A stretch of 49,736 nt of DNA from Pseudomonadota bacterium (GTDB lineage: Bacteria; Desulfobacterota; Desulfobacteria; Desulfobacterales; Desulfolunaceae): assembly GCA_018818835.1 (NCBI GenBank), contig JAHIRD010000147.1:1-49736 (forward strand), written 5' to 3'. Numbering within the stretch: position 1 is the first letter of the stretch; the number at the start of each line of letters is the position of its first letter. The notes beneath the pieces were generated by a model. The model was given only the letters and a program-made list of their open reading frames with translations. It did no database searches and was not told the DNA's origin. Shown here piece after piece: positions 27,378 to 35,930 of the stretch. A program made the position numbers and the translations under genes.

Positions 27378-28304
27378 TCAATCCATAACAGGACGAGGAA
27401 GAACCTTTGCCCGTTCTGCGATTTCAGGGACCTTGTGTTCCCATTCGATGGCCATCAGATGGATACCGGCAACGCCCTTCAACTCCTTGAACTCTTCGAT
27501 CTGCTCACAGGCAATTTTAATACCTTCTTCCGCAACCATCTTCTTATCAACACCCTGAAGGCGCTTGATAATTTCATCAGGGACTTCGATGCCCGGGACT
27601 TTACTCTGCATGTATTTGGCCATACCGATACTTTTCATGGGGGTGATCCCGGCAAGAATATAGGTTCTATCGGTAAGCCCCATATCATTGGCCATTTTAA
27701 TCCATTCGCGCATTTTTTTCATATTGTACACGCACTGTGTCTGGATAAAATCGCATCCGGCTTCCACTTTCTTCGCAAGTCGGTGGATTCGCCATTCAAA
27801 GGGGTCGGCAAAGGGGTTTGCTGCAGCACCGATAAAAAACTTGGGTGGCTCATGAATTTCCTCACCACTTAAGAATTTACCTTCATCACGCATTTTTTTG
27901 ACCATCGACACAAGCTGCATGGAATCAATATCAAAAACACCTTTGGCATTGGGATGATCACCAAACTGCTGATGGTCTCCTGTCAAACACAGAATATTTC
28001 TAAGCCCGTGTGCATAAGCACCCAGAATATCAGCCTGCATGGCAAGACGGTTTCTGTCACGGCAAACCATCTGATAATTCGGTTCAAGGCCCAGTTCTTT
28101 CACAATCATCGAAGCTGCCCAGCTTGACATCCTTACCATGGCTGTCTGATTGTCCGTAATATTGACCATGTCCACATGTCCGATAAGGTGCTGTGCTTTT
28201 TCCTTAACATGCTCAATACTGGTGCCCCGTGGAGGTCCAAGTTCTCCTGTAAATGCAAAATGTCCCGCCGTCAAAATTTTTTCTAGATTGCTTCCAGCTT
28301 TCAT
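27378..28304 (-). CDS. metF: 5,10-methylenetetrahydrofolate reductase MetF
   Basis: FAD enzyme interconverting methylene-THF and methyl-THF. I start at the ATG at 28304 (308 residues), because GAAGGAAAG precedes it; an in-frame ATG at 28322 has none. The barrel shows the Glu-containing FTGELGPPRG at the N-terminus, NITDNQTAM, the flavin loop CLTGDHQQFGDHPNA, AANPFADPF and QTQCVYN. It lacks an NAD(P)H-specific extension, in line with MetV-dependent enzymes. It is the last gene of an operon with a ferredoxin, a cytochrome b, MetV and a tetraheme cytochrome c, which suggests membrane-linked electron transfer instead of NADH as the partner, either in methyl branch carbon fixation or in acetate oxidation. 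Confidence 0.93.
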   Translation of the reverse strand: MKAGSNLEKILTAGHFAFTGELGPPRGTSIEHVKEKAQHLIGHVDMVNITDNQTAMVRMSSWAASMIVKELGLEPNYQMVCRDRNRLAMQADILGAYAHGLRNILCLTGDHQQFGDHPNAKGVFDIDSMQLVSMVKKMRDEGKFLSGEEIHEPPKFFIGAAANPFADPFEWRIHRLAKKVEAGCDFIQTQCVYNMKKMREWIKMANDMGLTDRTYILAGITPMKSIGMAKYMQSKVPGIEVPDEIIKRLQGVDKKMVAEEGIKIACEQIEEFKELKGVAGIHLMAIEWEHKVPEIAERAKVLPRPVMD

Positions 28305-28399
28305 ATCGATACTTTCCTTCATTTGAATAATTTGAGTATCTATAATATCAGATGCTATTTAAATTTGGTACACTCGCACCGTATTCAAAATTCAAATAA

Positions 28400-28783
28400 C
28401 TATTCTCTATCATATTGAGGATACACACCCTGTTCCCTGCAAATGCTGCGTGCCAGTGCGATCATTTCGGGTATATCAATGCCAAGTGGGCAATAGCAGC
28501 GGGTGCAAAGCGCACATCTTTCCCACACATTGTCTCGAATCTCGCCCAGAGTCACCTTGTCCACATTTCCCTTTGTTTTGTAAAGAAGACCGATGGAATT
28601 GATGAATTTGTATGAGGGTGTGTACTTTGGATCTTTGTCACGGGCCATATACAAAAAACAGCTTTCCGCACACAAGGTACAATGGGCGCACGCCTTAAGC
28701 GAAAGCTTCATCTTCGTCTTGTGCTCTTCAAGTCTTTCTTTGACGCGGGCTGTATCCACGCCTGCTGTATTCTTTTTAAACAT
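28400..28783 (-). CDS. two-cluster ferredoxin-like subunit (HdrC/TmcB N-terminal type)
   Basis: A 127-residue soluble iron-sulfur protein. The first motif is CAHCTLCAESC (C-x2-C-x2-C-x3-C) near 32-42. The second is CALCTRCYCPLGID, which reads C-x2-C-x2-C-x-CP, two residues shorter than the usual C-x2-C-x2-C-x3-CP spacing. The overall layout with a helical linker matches the electron-entry domain of HdrC, HdrD, DsrK and TmcB, but the CCG domains of HdrB, HdrD and DsrK are absent. GGGGAG precedes the ATG. It lies between the cytochrome b and metF genes and probably wires MetFV to the membrane subunit. Confidence 0.82.
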   Translation of the reverse strand: MFKKNTAGVDTARVKERLEEHKTKMKLSLKACAHCTLCAESCFLYMARDKDPKYTPSYKFINSIGLLYKTKGNVDKVTLGEIRDNVWERCALCTRCYCPLGIDIPEMIALARSICREQGVYPQYDRE

Positions 28784-28837
28784 TTGAATCTCCCCGATAT
28801 CATTCTAAAAAAAATTGCTACACAGCTAAAGGTCCCT

Positions 28838-29545
28838 TTACCAGGTCCTGTTTCCTTTCCCGAGGCTGTATTCACTTTCAATGGAAAAACGGAAAACAAA
28901 AAAGAACACCATGTGAACAAATTTCGTAAAAGGGACAGCCATAAGCATCAGCTCGCCCGACAGGATATGAAGTGAAATGACCAGTCTGTAATAATCCGGG
29001 AGAAGCTGGTGATAAGCCAGATATCCTGTAATAAACGGTGCGGTGGCGAGAAAGAGCATGACATAGTCATATCGTGTGGTAATCGCTCTTACCCGGGCTA
29101 CAAAGAATCTCCGCAAAAGAAAATACAGCCCACATGCCATCAGAATAAGGGTCAGATAATCTGCAAAACAATCCGAGAATGAAAACAGACTCACACCAAT
29201 AGCATCCTTTAATAGAATATTGTGGGCCAGCAGAAAAAGAGGCGCCACAACCAGACAGATGTGAAACAGTGTGGTGACTATCACCATCACGGGATTCACA
29301 CCGACAATGGAAAGCTTTGTCTTGGTAAGAAAGCGGCTGATAGTCTCTGCGTTCAGGGAAAGTTTTGGAAGTTTTGTTCTTGGCCTGGGATTGTAAACGG
29401 AATGATCAATTTTTTCAGTCATTGAAATAAATCGAAATACCTGAAAGATCAGTCCCAAAAAAAATACGATAAATGAAATCCAGACCAAAGGACCACGAAT
29501 GAAGTCGTATGCATTTGATCCTGATAATAGTGTTGAAATATCCAT
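28838..29545 (-). CDS. cytochrome b membrane subunit, NarI/DsrM/TmcC-like
   Basis: A 235-residue integral membrane protein with about five helices: 19-40, 86-109, 121-144, 160-180 and 188-218. Candidate heme b ligands are His95 and His108 in the second helix and His193 and His211 in the last; the 18-residue spacing of the last pair equals that of His187/His205 in NarI. Related subunits in nitrate reductase, Dsr, Hmc and Tmc complexes pass electrons between menaquinol and iron-sulfur subunits or periplasmic cytochromes. Here it is located 54 bp upstream of the ferredoxin gene and 81 bp downstream of metV. It is the probable membrane anchor of a MetFV electron-transfer complex. Confidence 0.82.
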   Translation of the reverse strand: MDISTLLSGSNAYDFIRGPLVWISFIVFFLGLIFQVFRFISMTEKIDHSVYNPRPRTKLPKLSLNAETISRFLTKTKLSIVGVNPVMVIVTTLFHICLVVAPLFLLAHNILLKDAIGVSLFSFSDCFADYLTLILMACGLYFLLRRFFVARVRAITTRYDYVMLFLATAPFITGYLAYHQLLPDYYRLVISLHILSGELMLMAVPFTKFVHMVFFFVFRFSIESEYSLGKGNRTW

Positions 29546-29626
29546 ATGAGTCTTCTTTCTTTATCTTTTATCTTAATCTTTTATGATATAGAGTTTAAGA
29601 ATTCACACAACAAGGCAAATACCAAT

Positions 29627-30298
29627 CTATTTGTAATACCTTCTTGCATAGGGTTCCTGCACAGTGGTCCGTTGGACCTGATTTTGCCACTGCATGGGAG
29701 CCTGAAGTTTCATAATATCATCGAGTCTGTTCTGGCCCTTTAGACGTTCAAAAATATCAAGCCATGCACAGGGAATATCCTGACTGATTTCACATTTCCC
29801 ACGGTTTGTTCCACCACATGGCCCATTGAAAACACCTTTGGCACATCGTGTGACTGGGCAGATTCCACCGGTATATGCAAGAACACATTCACCGCAGGCA
29901 CGGCATTTTTCTTCATACATGCCGATTTCACGATCAACACCGATTGAAACCGTATTCACTGCCGGAAAGACGGGAAGAGTCGGATATCGTTCGGCCATCA
30001 GCTGAACACCGGCTCCGCAGGCCATGGACACAAGGCAATCATAGTCTTTGACTTTTTCATCAAGTTCAACAAGGAACTGCATATTACATTGGCGTTCCAC
30101 AGTATAGCTGCCAAGTTTCTTTGTCTTTTTTTCCGATTTGAAAAGAAGACCCAGTTCTGCGTTCAATGCGTTGACTTCACGCTGACCTCCCGCAAGACAA
30201 ACGGAGGCACACCCTCCACAGCCAACGGTTAGAATTTTATCGAAATCAGCAATGGAATTTTGTATTTCCTCTACAGGTTTTCTTTTTGATTTAACCAC
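29627..30298 (-). CDS. metV: MetV, zinc/iron-sulfur subunit of methylene-THF reductase
   Basis: A 223-residue protein of the MTHFR C-terminal-domain family (MetV). The N-terminal part has CGGCASVC (Cys27, Cys30, Cys34) within TVGCGGCASVCLAGGQ. The C-terminal part has CRACGECVLAYTGGICPVTRC and FNGPCGG, typical of the MetV cluster/zinc region. In acetogens MetV forms a complex with MetF and passes electrons to its flavin. It begins with GTG at 30298, five bases after AGGAGG, and is 14 bp downstream of the cytochrome c gene, so translation is closely coupled. The separation of metV and metF by two electron-transfer genes is unusual. Confidence 0.88.
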   Translation of the reverse strand: MVKSKRKPVEEIQNSIADFDKILTVGCGGCASVCLAGGQREVNALNAELGLLFKSEKKTKKLGSYTVERQCNMQFLVELDEKVKDYDCLVSMACGAGVQLMAERYPTLPVFPAVNTVSIGVDREIGMYEEKCRACGECVLAYTGGICPVTRCAKGVFNGPCGGTNRGKCEISQDIPCAWLDIFERLKGQNRLDDIMKLQAPMQWQNQVQRTTVQEPYARRYYK

Positions 30299-30312
30299 GT
30301 TATCCTCCTGTT

Positions 30313-30765
30313 TTATTCGTCAGCAGATGCCTGATTTGAGCGGATATGACATTCACCACAAAGCACTGGACCGGTCGACAGCTTATCATGACACCCGATG
30401 CACTGACGATGAAATGCTTCCCGACTATCTATTTTTGCTTTATCTTTATTTTTAGTATGGCATGACGCACACTTAACATTACTGAGTTCGTCCGTGGAAA
30501 TGACATTAAGCATAATGGTTTCATCCGGTTCAACATCAGTCAACTCATCTTCGTCAAGAACATTTTCCCCGTCTTCATAGCGATGATGGCATACGAGGCA
30601 TTCATATTGCCCCATATGGGTATCATGGGTAAATGCAACGGGAGGTCTTTGTTTCATGACCGTTTTAGATGAGTCAGTTTCAGCAGATACGACCGATAGT
30701 GTCAGGATAACAAAAAGAGAAAAAATTCCGGATAATAATAAGGTTTTCTTTTTTGAACTCATCAT
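30313..30765 (-). CDS. periplasmic tetraheme class III cytochrome c
   Basis: I choose the ATG at 30765; a GTG 12 bp upstream overlaps the AAGGAG site. The N-terminus is a Sec signal (KKKTLLLSGIFSLFVILTL, cleavage after SVVSA). Four heme motifs follow: CLVCH, CASCH, CIGCH and CGECH. The first is preceded by FTHDTHMGQYE and followed by a second His (CLVCHH), the bis-His pattern of class III cytochromes such as TpI-c3 and TmcA. The acidic insert EDELTDVEPDE between hemes 1 and 2 recalls TmcA, the acidic type II form. It is the first gene of the metV-cytochrome b-ferredoxin-metF operon and should be its periplasmic electron donor or acceptor. Confidence 0.92.
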   Translation of the reverse strand: MMSSKKKTLLLSGIFSLFVILTLSVVSAETDSSKTVMKQRPPVAFTHDTHMGQYECLVCHHRYEDGENVLDEDELTDVEPDETIMLNVISTDELSNVKCASCHTKNKDKAKIDSREAFHRQCIGCHDKLSTGPVLCGECHIRSNQASADE

Positions 30766-31260
30766 TTTCAGGCTCACTCCTTAACCAGCATTTTTTTTAA
30801 ATCAAACGGAAGAAACACGATTGATAACGGATAATAAAAATTGAACATCTTTCATGAATCAAACCACTGTTCCGCGATCAATTCTCTTGTATATTTTACA
30901 AGATTAATGAAAAGAACTTCTTATTTTATTAGTTCGGATATGTCAAGAAACTATATGAACAGTGAATAAATATTTTAAAATAACAAGGTCCCATGGAATG
31001 AAAATAAATGGTTTACGAGAGCCTGCGTTTCTTCGAAACACTTATGAAATAGTAAAAAGTCGACGAATGACTACGGAGAAAGGGTCATATTCGACACCAT
31101 CAAACGCTGTTCGTTTGTATTATACTGCTGCCCGGAGTTCTTTCCATTGACACCTCCATCACCCTCTTCTATAATACCAACCAATCAGTTATTAGAAAAA
31201 AAATCACGCAATCACAGTATTTTTTCATATATTACGTTTTCACATATTCAAGGAGATTTT
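30766..31260. other. divergent promoter region between the MetF operon and the STAS-like gene
   Basis: About 495 bp, AT-rich, with no repeat or strong hairpin. A 62-codon plus-strand frame at 30962-31150 shows no ribosome site and no recognisable protein features. Both flanking operons must start here. Confidence 0.5.
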
Positions 31261-31626
31261 ATGTTTAAGGTCGATTCTGACAAAATTAAAAACAGACTGT
31301 TTATAACCCTCAAAGACCTCACCCCTGAGGATGTCACGCCTATTCTTGAAGCTCTGACAAAAAACATATCAAATCTTAAGCCGGGTTTTACCTGCCTTGT
31401 GGATATCCGTTCCATGGAACTGGACTCCGGAGCAAAAGGAGAGGCATATATTGAAATCATCCAGGGGGCCTTGGCTGACTCGGGTATGGGGAAGGTTGTT
31501 CGTGTCGCGGACAAAAAAAATGTGGCGTTCCACCACCATATGGAAGAATCCAGTCTTGCACTGGGGTACACAGCCACATTGGCCTACACCTATGATGAGG
31601 CTGAAAAAATACTTGATGGAAAATGA
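31261..31626 (+). CDS. small STAS/SpoIIAA-like protein
   Basis: The ATG at 31261 follows AAGGAG and gives 121 residues; the longer upstream frame has no such site. The pattern fits a STAS/SpoIIAA fold: strands RLFITLKDL and FTCLVDIRSM, then a helix (KGEAYIEIIQGALADSG), a strand (KVVRVAD) and a final helix (TYDEAEKILD). Proteins of this type act as regulatory partners or lipid/ligand-binding modules; no specific role can be read here. The conserved Ser of anti-sigma antagonists is not clear. It is followed by a stem-loop at 31664 and then a PilZ gene. Confidence 0.6.
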   Translation: MFKVDSDKIKNRLFITLKDLTPEDVTPILEALTKNISNLKPGFTCLVDIRSMELDSGAKGEAYIEIIQGALADSGMGKVVRVADKKNVAFHHHMEESSLALGYTATLAYTYDEAEKILDGK

Positions 31627-31663
31627 CGTACATTAAACGTCTATAAATCCAACCTGAATCTCC

Positions 31664-31694
31664 GTCAAAGCCGCCCCATGCAGGTGGCTTTGAC
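31664..31694. terminator. stem-loop after the STAS-like gene
   Basis: GTCAAAGCCGCC (31664-31675) and GGTGGCTTTGAC (31683-31694) pair in 11 of 12 positions around a 7-nt loop. No T tract follows, so termination would need Rho or the stem may only protect the mRNA end. It lies 38 bp past the stop. Confidence 0.45.
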
Positions 31695-31965
31695 CGATAG
31701 ACCAAGCCAATTCACCATCCCCTCAATTTTTTCCATGCATCGATTAAAAAGATAGTATTGAATTCAGAGGCAAATCGTTTTATAATATACTTAAAGATTA
31801 AATAATTTAACACGATCATCATTCTGTATTTATTTTTGTTTTGATATATCATGGATTATACATGACCAGACCACTTCCTTCTTGAATCCTATTTCCGATG
31901 CATCATGGACGATAAACTTACAACCATCTTTTATTGCACATTCAATGATAAGAAAGGATAAAACC

Positions 31966-32292
31966 ATGTCAGACGTTTCATCCGCAAATCAAAGAAAATA
32001 TCCCAGGAAACCCTGTCCCGGGGTCATGGTTCTATATTCAAATGGCAACCATTTTTATTCAGACTACATATATGACATCAGTGAAAATGGTATTTTCATC
32101 AATTCAAACGCCCCCATTCAAGCAGGAAGCAAAATCAGCATGAGCTTTCTGTCATTTCATAAAAGGGGGCCGATTAAGATCAGCGGCGATGTCATACGAT
32201 CTCTACCCAGAGGAATTGGTGTTGAGTTCAAAGCCCAGAATGACATCCAAAAAAATGCCCTGAACTCATTTATTGAGGGATTTCTTTCCTGA
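31966..32292 (+). CDS. PilZ-domain protein (putative cyclic di-GMP receptor)
   Basis: The ATG at 31966, 8 nt after AAAGGA, gives a 108-residue single PilZ domain. The cyclic di-GMP site is readable: RKYPRKPC near the N-terminus (RxxxR type) and DISENGIFI (DxSxxG type), followed by strands KISMSFLSF, KISGDVIRS and GIGVEF. PilZ proteins switch motility, secretion or polysaccharide production when cyclic di-GMP binds. No effector domain is fused and the neighbours do not point to a target. Confidence 0.85.
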   Translation: MSDVSSANQRKYPRKPCPGVMVLYSNGNHFYSDYIYDISENGIFINSNAPIQAGSKISMSFLSFHKRGPIKISGDVIRSLPRGIGVEFKAQNDIQKNALNSFIEGFLS

Positions 32293-32501
32293 TGAGTCGG
32301 AAATACTCACTTTATCCATAGGGAAGCCACCTCATGACCCGAGAAATCAACGGGCATATTTAATATAATTTAACAATATATTCAGCAAATTACCATTTTA
32401 TATTCTGCCATTCCCACTTTACTTTTCTATTGACAATCAAACGCTTAATTACCTATAATCCTTCATGTAAATGGGGGGGAATCATTCTTACAAACTTTTT
32501 C

Positions 32502-32607
32502 ATGGCGCTTTTTTGAAATATTTCACATTCTCAGACACATTATGCAAGTTTGTCTTACTTTTCCTTGCATCGCTCTGTCTGTATGATTGTATAAAAAAGA
32601 GCGCCAT
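32502..32607. repeat. inverted repeat upstream of lpoB within a 374-bp gene-free stretch
   Basis: ATGGCGCTTTTTT (from 32502) and AAAAAAGAGCGCCAT (to 32607) are inverse copies apart from a two-base bulge, and enclose about 75 bp. It ends 60 bp before the lpoB start, so it may be a leader structure or a small repeat element. The rest of 32293-32666 shows only AT-rich sequence and an AAGGAG site for lpoB. Confidence 0.45.
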
Positions 32608-32666
32608 AGAATTTTTTAAGTCTGTTTAACAAAAAACTAACACCAAATGAAGGAGATAGTTCAATT

Positions 32667-33272
32667 ATGACGAAGAAAAGCATCATTTTGATGACAGTAT
32701 GCCTTGCATTGATCACGGTGGGTTGCCAGACAATGTCCACACAACGCGTGGAAACAGATCAGGTAACGGATGTGGGGGATAAATGGAATGACACCGATTC
32801 TAAGCTTGTTGCCGATGAAATGATTCAGGACGTGCTTGAACGCCCATGGCTGAAACAGTTCGTCAAGAAAAACAATGGGAAAAATCCCACCGTCATCATC
32901 GGCTCCGTTAAGAACAGAAGTCATGAGCATATTAATGTCAAAACCTTTGTCAGGGACCTTGAACGCGCCTTGTTAAATTCCGGTGAAGTTGAATTTGTGG
33001 CCAGCAAAGAGGAGAGAGAAGATATCAGAGATGAGCGTCTTGACCAGGCATCCAATGCCTCGGAAGACACTGCCAAATTTGATGGAGAAGAAATCGGTGC
33101 AGATTTCATGCTCAAGGGAGAACTGAACAGCATTGTCAATAAGGATGGCGGCAAATCCGTAAAATTCTATCAGGTCAATTTGACGCTTATTGAGATGGAA
33201 AAAAACAAAAAAGTCTGGATCGGCGAAAAAAAAATCAAAAAGCTTCTCAAGCAAAGCCGTTTTGGCCTGTAA
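32667..33272 (+). CDS. lpoB: LpoB-like penicillin-binding protein activator lipoprotein
   Basis: The 201-residue protein has a signal sequence ending in the lipobox TVGC. The mature part contains a disordered stretch followed by an LpoB/TolB-N-like domain: NPTVIIGSVKNRSHEHINVKTF, then FVRDLERALLNSGEVEFVASKEER, then IGADFMLKGELNSIV. In E. coli LpoB is an outer-membrane lipoprotein that activates the synthase PBP1B through the wall. AAGGAG precedes the ATG. It is the first gene of a run of envelope lipoproteins, with the COG3014-like gene 102 bp downstream, a pairing I recall from other Proteobacteria. Confidence 0.87.
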   Translation: MTKKSIILMTVCLALITVGCQTMSTQRVETDQVTDVGDKWNDTDSKLVADEMIQDVLERPWLKQFVKKNNGKNPTVIIGSVKNRSHEHINVKTFVRDLERALLNSGEVEFVASKEEREDIRDERLDQASNASEDTAKFDGEEIGADFMLKGELNSIVNKDGGKSVKFYQVNLTLIEMEKNKKVWIGEKKIKKLLKQSRFGL

Positions 33273-33291
33273 TTCCATTGTTCCTTTATCA

Positions 33292-33328
33292 AAGGCCGGG
33301 CATCTTTCTTTCTGCCGAGCCCGGCCTT
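33292..33328. terminator. GC-rich stem-loop between lpoB and the next gene
   Basis: AAGGCCGGGC (33292-33301) and GCCCGGCCTT (33319-33328) pair perfectly around a 17-nt loop, 20 bp after the lpoB stop. No T tract follows, so it may attenuate or stabilise the lpoB part of a shared transcript. Confidence 0.5.
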
Positions 33329-33374
33329 GATCACGCATACAAATCTTAAAAACCGTGGGGGGGGAAGAGATTCG

Positions 33375-34676
33375 ATGAAAAAAACAATCATCGTCATTTT
33401 TTCATTTTTGATCTGCAGCTGCGCTCCAAAATTCAACTACACATCACTTCAGAGTTCCATGGCAACGGGGAATTGCCCTGGATCCATCGAAATTTTAAAA
33501 AATTCAAAAGCAGCTTATGGCAACAAAGCTCAACTGCTTCATCTGCTGGATTCGGGTATGATCCAATTCCAATGCAATAATCCCCAGACAGCCAGTAAAT
33601 TTTTTACGGATGCGGATGAGCTGGCCCAGTCACTCTGGACAACAAGCGTGACCAAAGAAGCGGCATCCTATATCACCAACGATCTGGTCATTCCATACAA
33701 GGGTGAAGATTACGAACGAGCCCTGATCAATCTGTTCTCGGCATTCAGCTATATAAAGCTGGGCGAATATGAAGAAGCCATGGCCGATTGCAGGCGACTG
33801 GATACAGTGCTCACCGAGTATAACAGTAAATACGAAACGAAAAATGTTTATAAGGAAGATGCATTGGGGCGGTATATCAGTGGCCTGCTCAGTGAATCGG
33901 AAAAGGAATACAGTGAGGCATACATTTATTATTATGAGGCCTACAAAGCGTTTCAGAGTTACAATGAAAGTTATGGGACCGTCACCCCCCTTTGCCTGTT
34001 TGAGGACATCCTCCGTGTTGCGTCCCCTGCGGATAAACGACGTGAAGCCCTATCAATCATTCCCAATGCCAAAGCCATCAAGTACATCAGCCACAAAGCG
34101 GCCAAAAAAATGGGTAAAGTGGTCCTGATACACATGAGCGGTAAGGCCCCGGTCAAAATCGAGAACAAATTTACGGTCGCCACCGCTACGGGGCCCATCA
34201 GCATTGCTTTTCCTGCATACACAACATCACCACCTTCCTGCCATTTCAGCAAGCTGATTCTGAAATCGGACGCAAATACCATTGAACAGAATGCGGTTCT
34301 GTTCGAAGACATCAACGGCATCGCTGTTAAAGATCTTGATGACAGGAAAGTCAGAATTACGGCCAAGGCCATTGCCCGTGCTGTAGCCAAACAGGCGATT
34401 GTCCATGCAAGTTCAAAGGAAGTTGAAAAACGCTACGGAGCCATGGCTGGCTTAGCAGCAAAAATTGCCGGCAATATCGCGGCCAGTGCGCTGGAAAAAG
34501 CCGATACACGCTCCTGGAGAACCCTTCCCGGTGAAATTTATATTGCAAGGGCCTTTGTTCCCGAAGGAAACTATCAGGTCATGGTTGAAGATTGTTACGG
34601 AAATCAAAAAGCCGTGGATTCCATAACCGTCAAGTCCGGGGAATCAAAATTCGTGTTCCATGACACAATCTATTGA
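33375..34676 (+). CDS. COG3014-like lipoprotein with TPR-type helical repeats
   Basis: I choose the ATG at 33375, directly after a purine-rich GGGGGAAGAGA, at the start of the signal sequence MKKTIIVIFSFLICSC; the lipobox Cys follows. The 433-residue protein has TPR-like helices (YERALINLFSAFSYIKLGEYEEAMADC; EYSEAYIYYYEAYKAFQSY) in its first half and a beta-rich C-terminal half ending FVPEGNYQVMVEDCYGN, reminiscent of a PEGA-like strand set. This layout matches the uncharacterised family COG3014, often found beside LpoB. Its function is unknown; context suggests a role in peptidoglycan synthase regulation at the outer membrane. Confidence 0.75.
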   Translation: MKKTIIVIFSFLICSCAPKFNYTSLQSSMATGNCPGSIEILKNSKAAYGNKAQLLHLLDSGMIQFQCNNPQTASKFFTDADELAQSLWTTSVTKEAASYITNDLVIPYKGEDYERALINLFSAFSYIKLGEYEEAMADCRRLDTVLTEYNSKYETKNVYKEDALGRYISGLLSESEKEYSEAYIYYYEAYKAFQSYNESYGTVTPLCLFEDILRVASPADKRREALSIIPNAKAIKYISHKAAKKMGKVVLIHMSGKAPVKIENKFTVATATGPISIAFPAYTTSPPSCHFSKLILKSDANTIEQNAVLFEDINGIAVKDLDDRKVRITAKAIARAVAKQAIVHASSKEVEKRYGAMAGLAAKIAGNIAASALEKADTRSWRTLPGEIYIARAFVPEGNYQVMVEDCYGNQKAVDSITVKSGESKFVFHDTIY

Positions 34677-34788
34677 TTATGAGCTTGAATTCTGGCATTG
34701 TTTGAGCCTACCTCTCTTTGCTTAAAACGACAAAGAGCCAAAACATGGCCGGAATTTATTCTTACAAAGACATTGAGTGGAGTGAACC

Positions 34789-35913
34789 ATGAAAAATCGT
34801 TTTATCATCCTATGTATCTTGACTATTTTTATCTCTGCGTGCATCAGCGCCCCTCCCGCAAAAAACTCTCGAAGCGTGAAGAGCCAGCATGACCGGGCGC
34901 AATCAGCCTTTGATGAACTTGAAGACCGACCGTCATCACCGGTGACTTCCGAAAAGCCATCACGGGTCGCAAGCCCCCCAGAGCCCGAGCCTGTTTTGAC
35001 AAAACCCACAGCTCCTATCCAGGTGTCAGCACCTGATTTCAGCTCCTCCCGTTATTTGACTGCCAAGGGTTATGGCCAGTCAAAGCCCGAATCCATTCGC
35101 CAGGCAAAAGCCGAGTTATCCAATATTTTTGAAGCCAGAATTTCCAGTGATGTAACATCTCGGGTCCAGCAGATTACCGATTCCGTTAAAGGGGATTCCT
35201 TCAACAAGTCCCTCCAATCACAAATCAGGGTTGTCTCGGATATCCAATTAGAGGGAGTCCAGATAGGCGATACGGAAAGGGACAATGGGGAATATATGAC
35301 CCTGGCAGCGCTGGATAAATACAATGCACGTGACAAATGGATGGGTGACATTGGCAAAGTGGATACCCAGATTGATGTGCTTCTCAGCAAATCGAACAGT
35401 GCAAAAAGTAAAATCCTTAAATTGCTGCCCCTTAAAAAGATTCTGGAGCTATGGGTTCAAAGGGAAGTCGCCCTAAGCCGCTTGAGGGTCATCGGTTTTG
35501 CATCAGAAATCGAGCAAAAGGATCTGAAAAGTATCCTTATGAAAATATCTGAAATCAAATCATCCATGCTTATTGATATTGATGTATCCGGGAAACAAGG
35601 CACGGCTGTAAGGGACACCGTCGCGGAGATATTGACGGACAACGGATTCAAAGTGGGAGATTTCGAGTCCAAATCCGATGTCCTGATCTCAGGATCTGTC
35701 AAAATCGATGCGGTCAGAAACAACAACCCCCGTTTCAAGTTTTCCCGGGCAACGGTCTCACTGAATGTCATTGATACCCCTTCCAAAAACCAGGTGGGAC
35801 AGGTTTCGGAAAATGAACGGGGTGCAGGATTGAATGATGATGAAGCCGCCCATAACGCGGTAAAGAAAGTATCTGAAAAAGTATCCGATAAACTGGTTGA
35901 ATATTTCAATTGA
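34789..35913 (+). CDS. LPP20-family lipoprotein, long form
   Basis: A 374-residue lipoprotein: signal ILCILTIFISAC with Cys18, then a Pro/Ser-rich linker to about residue 85, then an LPP20-like domain starting YLTAKGYGQSKPESIRQAKAELSNIFEARISSDV. The last third forms a second domain (IDIDVSGKQGTAVRDTVAEILTDNG and VLISGSVKIDAVRNNNPRFKFSRATVSL), resembling the N-terminal fold of TolB/LpoB proteins. The LPP20 family is named after a Helicobacter outer-membrane lipoprotein; its molecular role is unclear. GGAG precedes the ATG. The gene ends 18 bp before a strong bidirectional terminator. Confidence 0.8.
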   Translation: MKNRFIILCILTIFISACISAPPAKNSRSVKSQHDRAQSAFDELEDRPSSPVTSEKPSRVASPPEPEPVLTKPTAPIQVSAPDFSSSRYLTAKGYGQSKPESIRQAKAELSNIFEARISSDVTSRVQQITDSVKGDSFNKSLQSQIRVVSDIQLEGVQIGDTERDNGEYMTLAALDKYNARDKWMGDIGKVDTQIDVLLSKSNSAKSKILKLLPLKKILELWVQREVALSRLRVIGFASEIEQKDLKSILMKISEIKSSMLIDIDVSGKQGTAVRDTVAEILTDNGFKVGDFESKSDVLISGSVKIDAVRNNNPRFKFSRATVSLNVIDTPSKNQVGQVSENERGAGLNDDEAAHNAVKKVSEKVSDKLVEYFN

Positions 35914-35930
35914 TACCTGATTGAGTTAAC

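Noticed and set aside
30962-31150. 62-codon plus-strand frame in the MetF operon promoter region
   Set aside because: No ribosome site, no recognisable features and it lies in the divergent promoter region.
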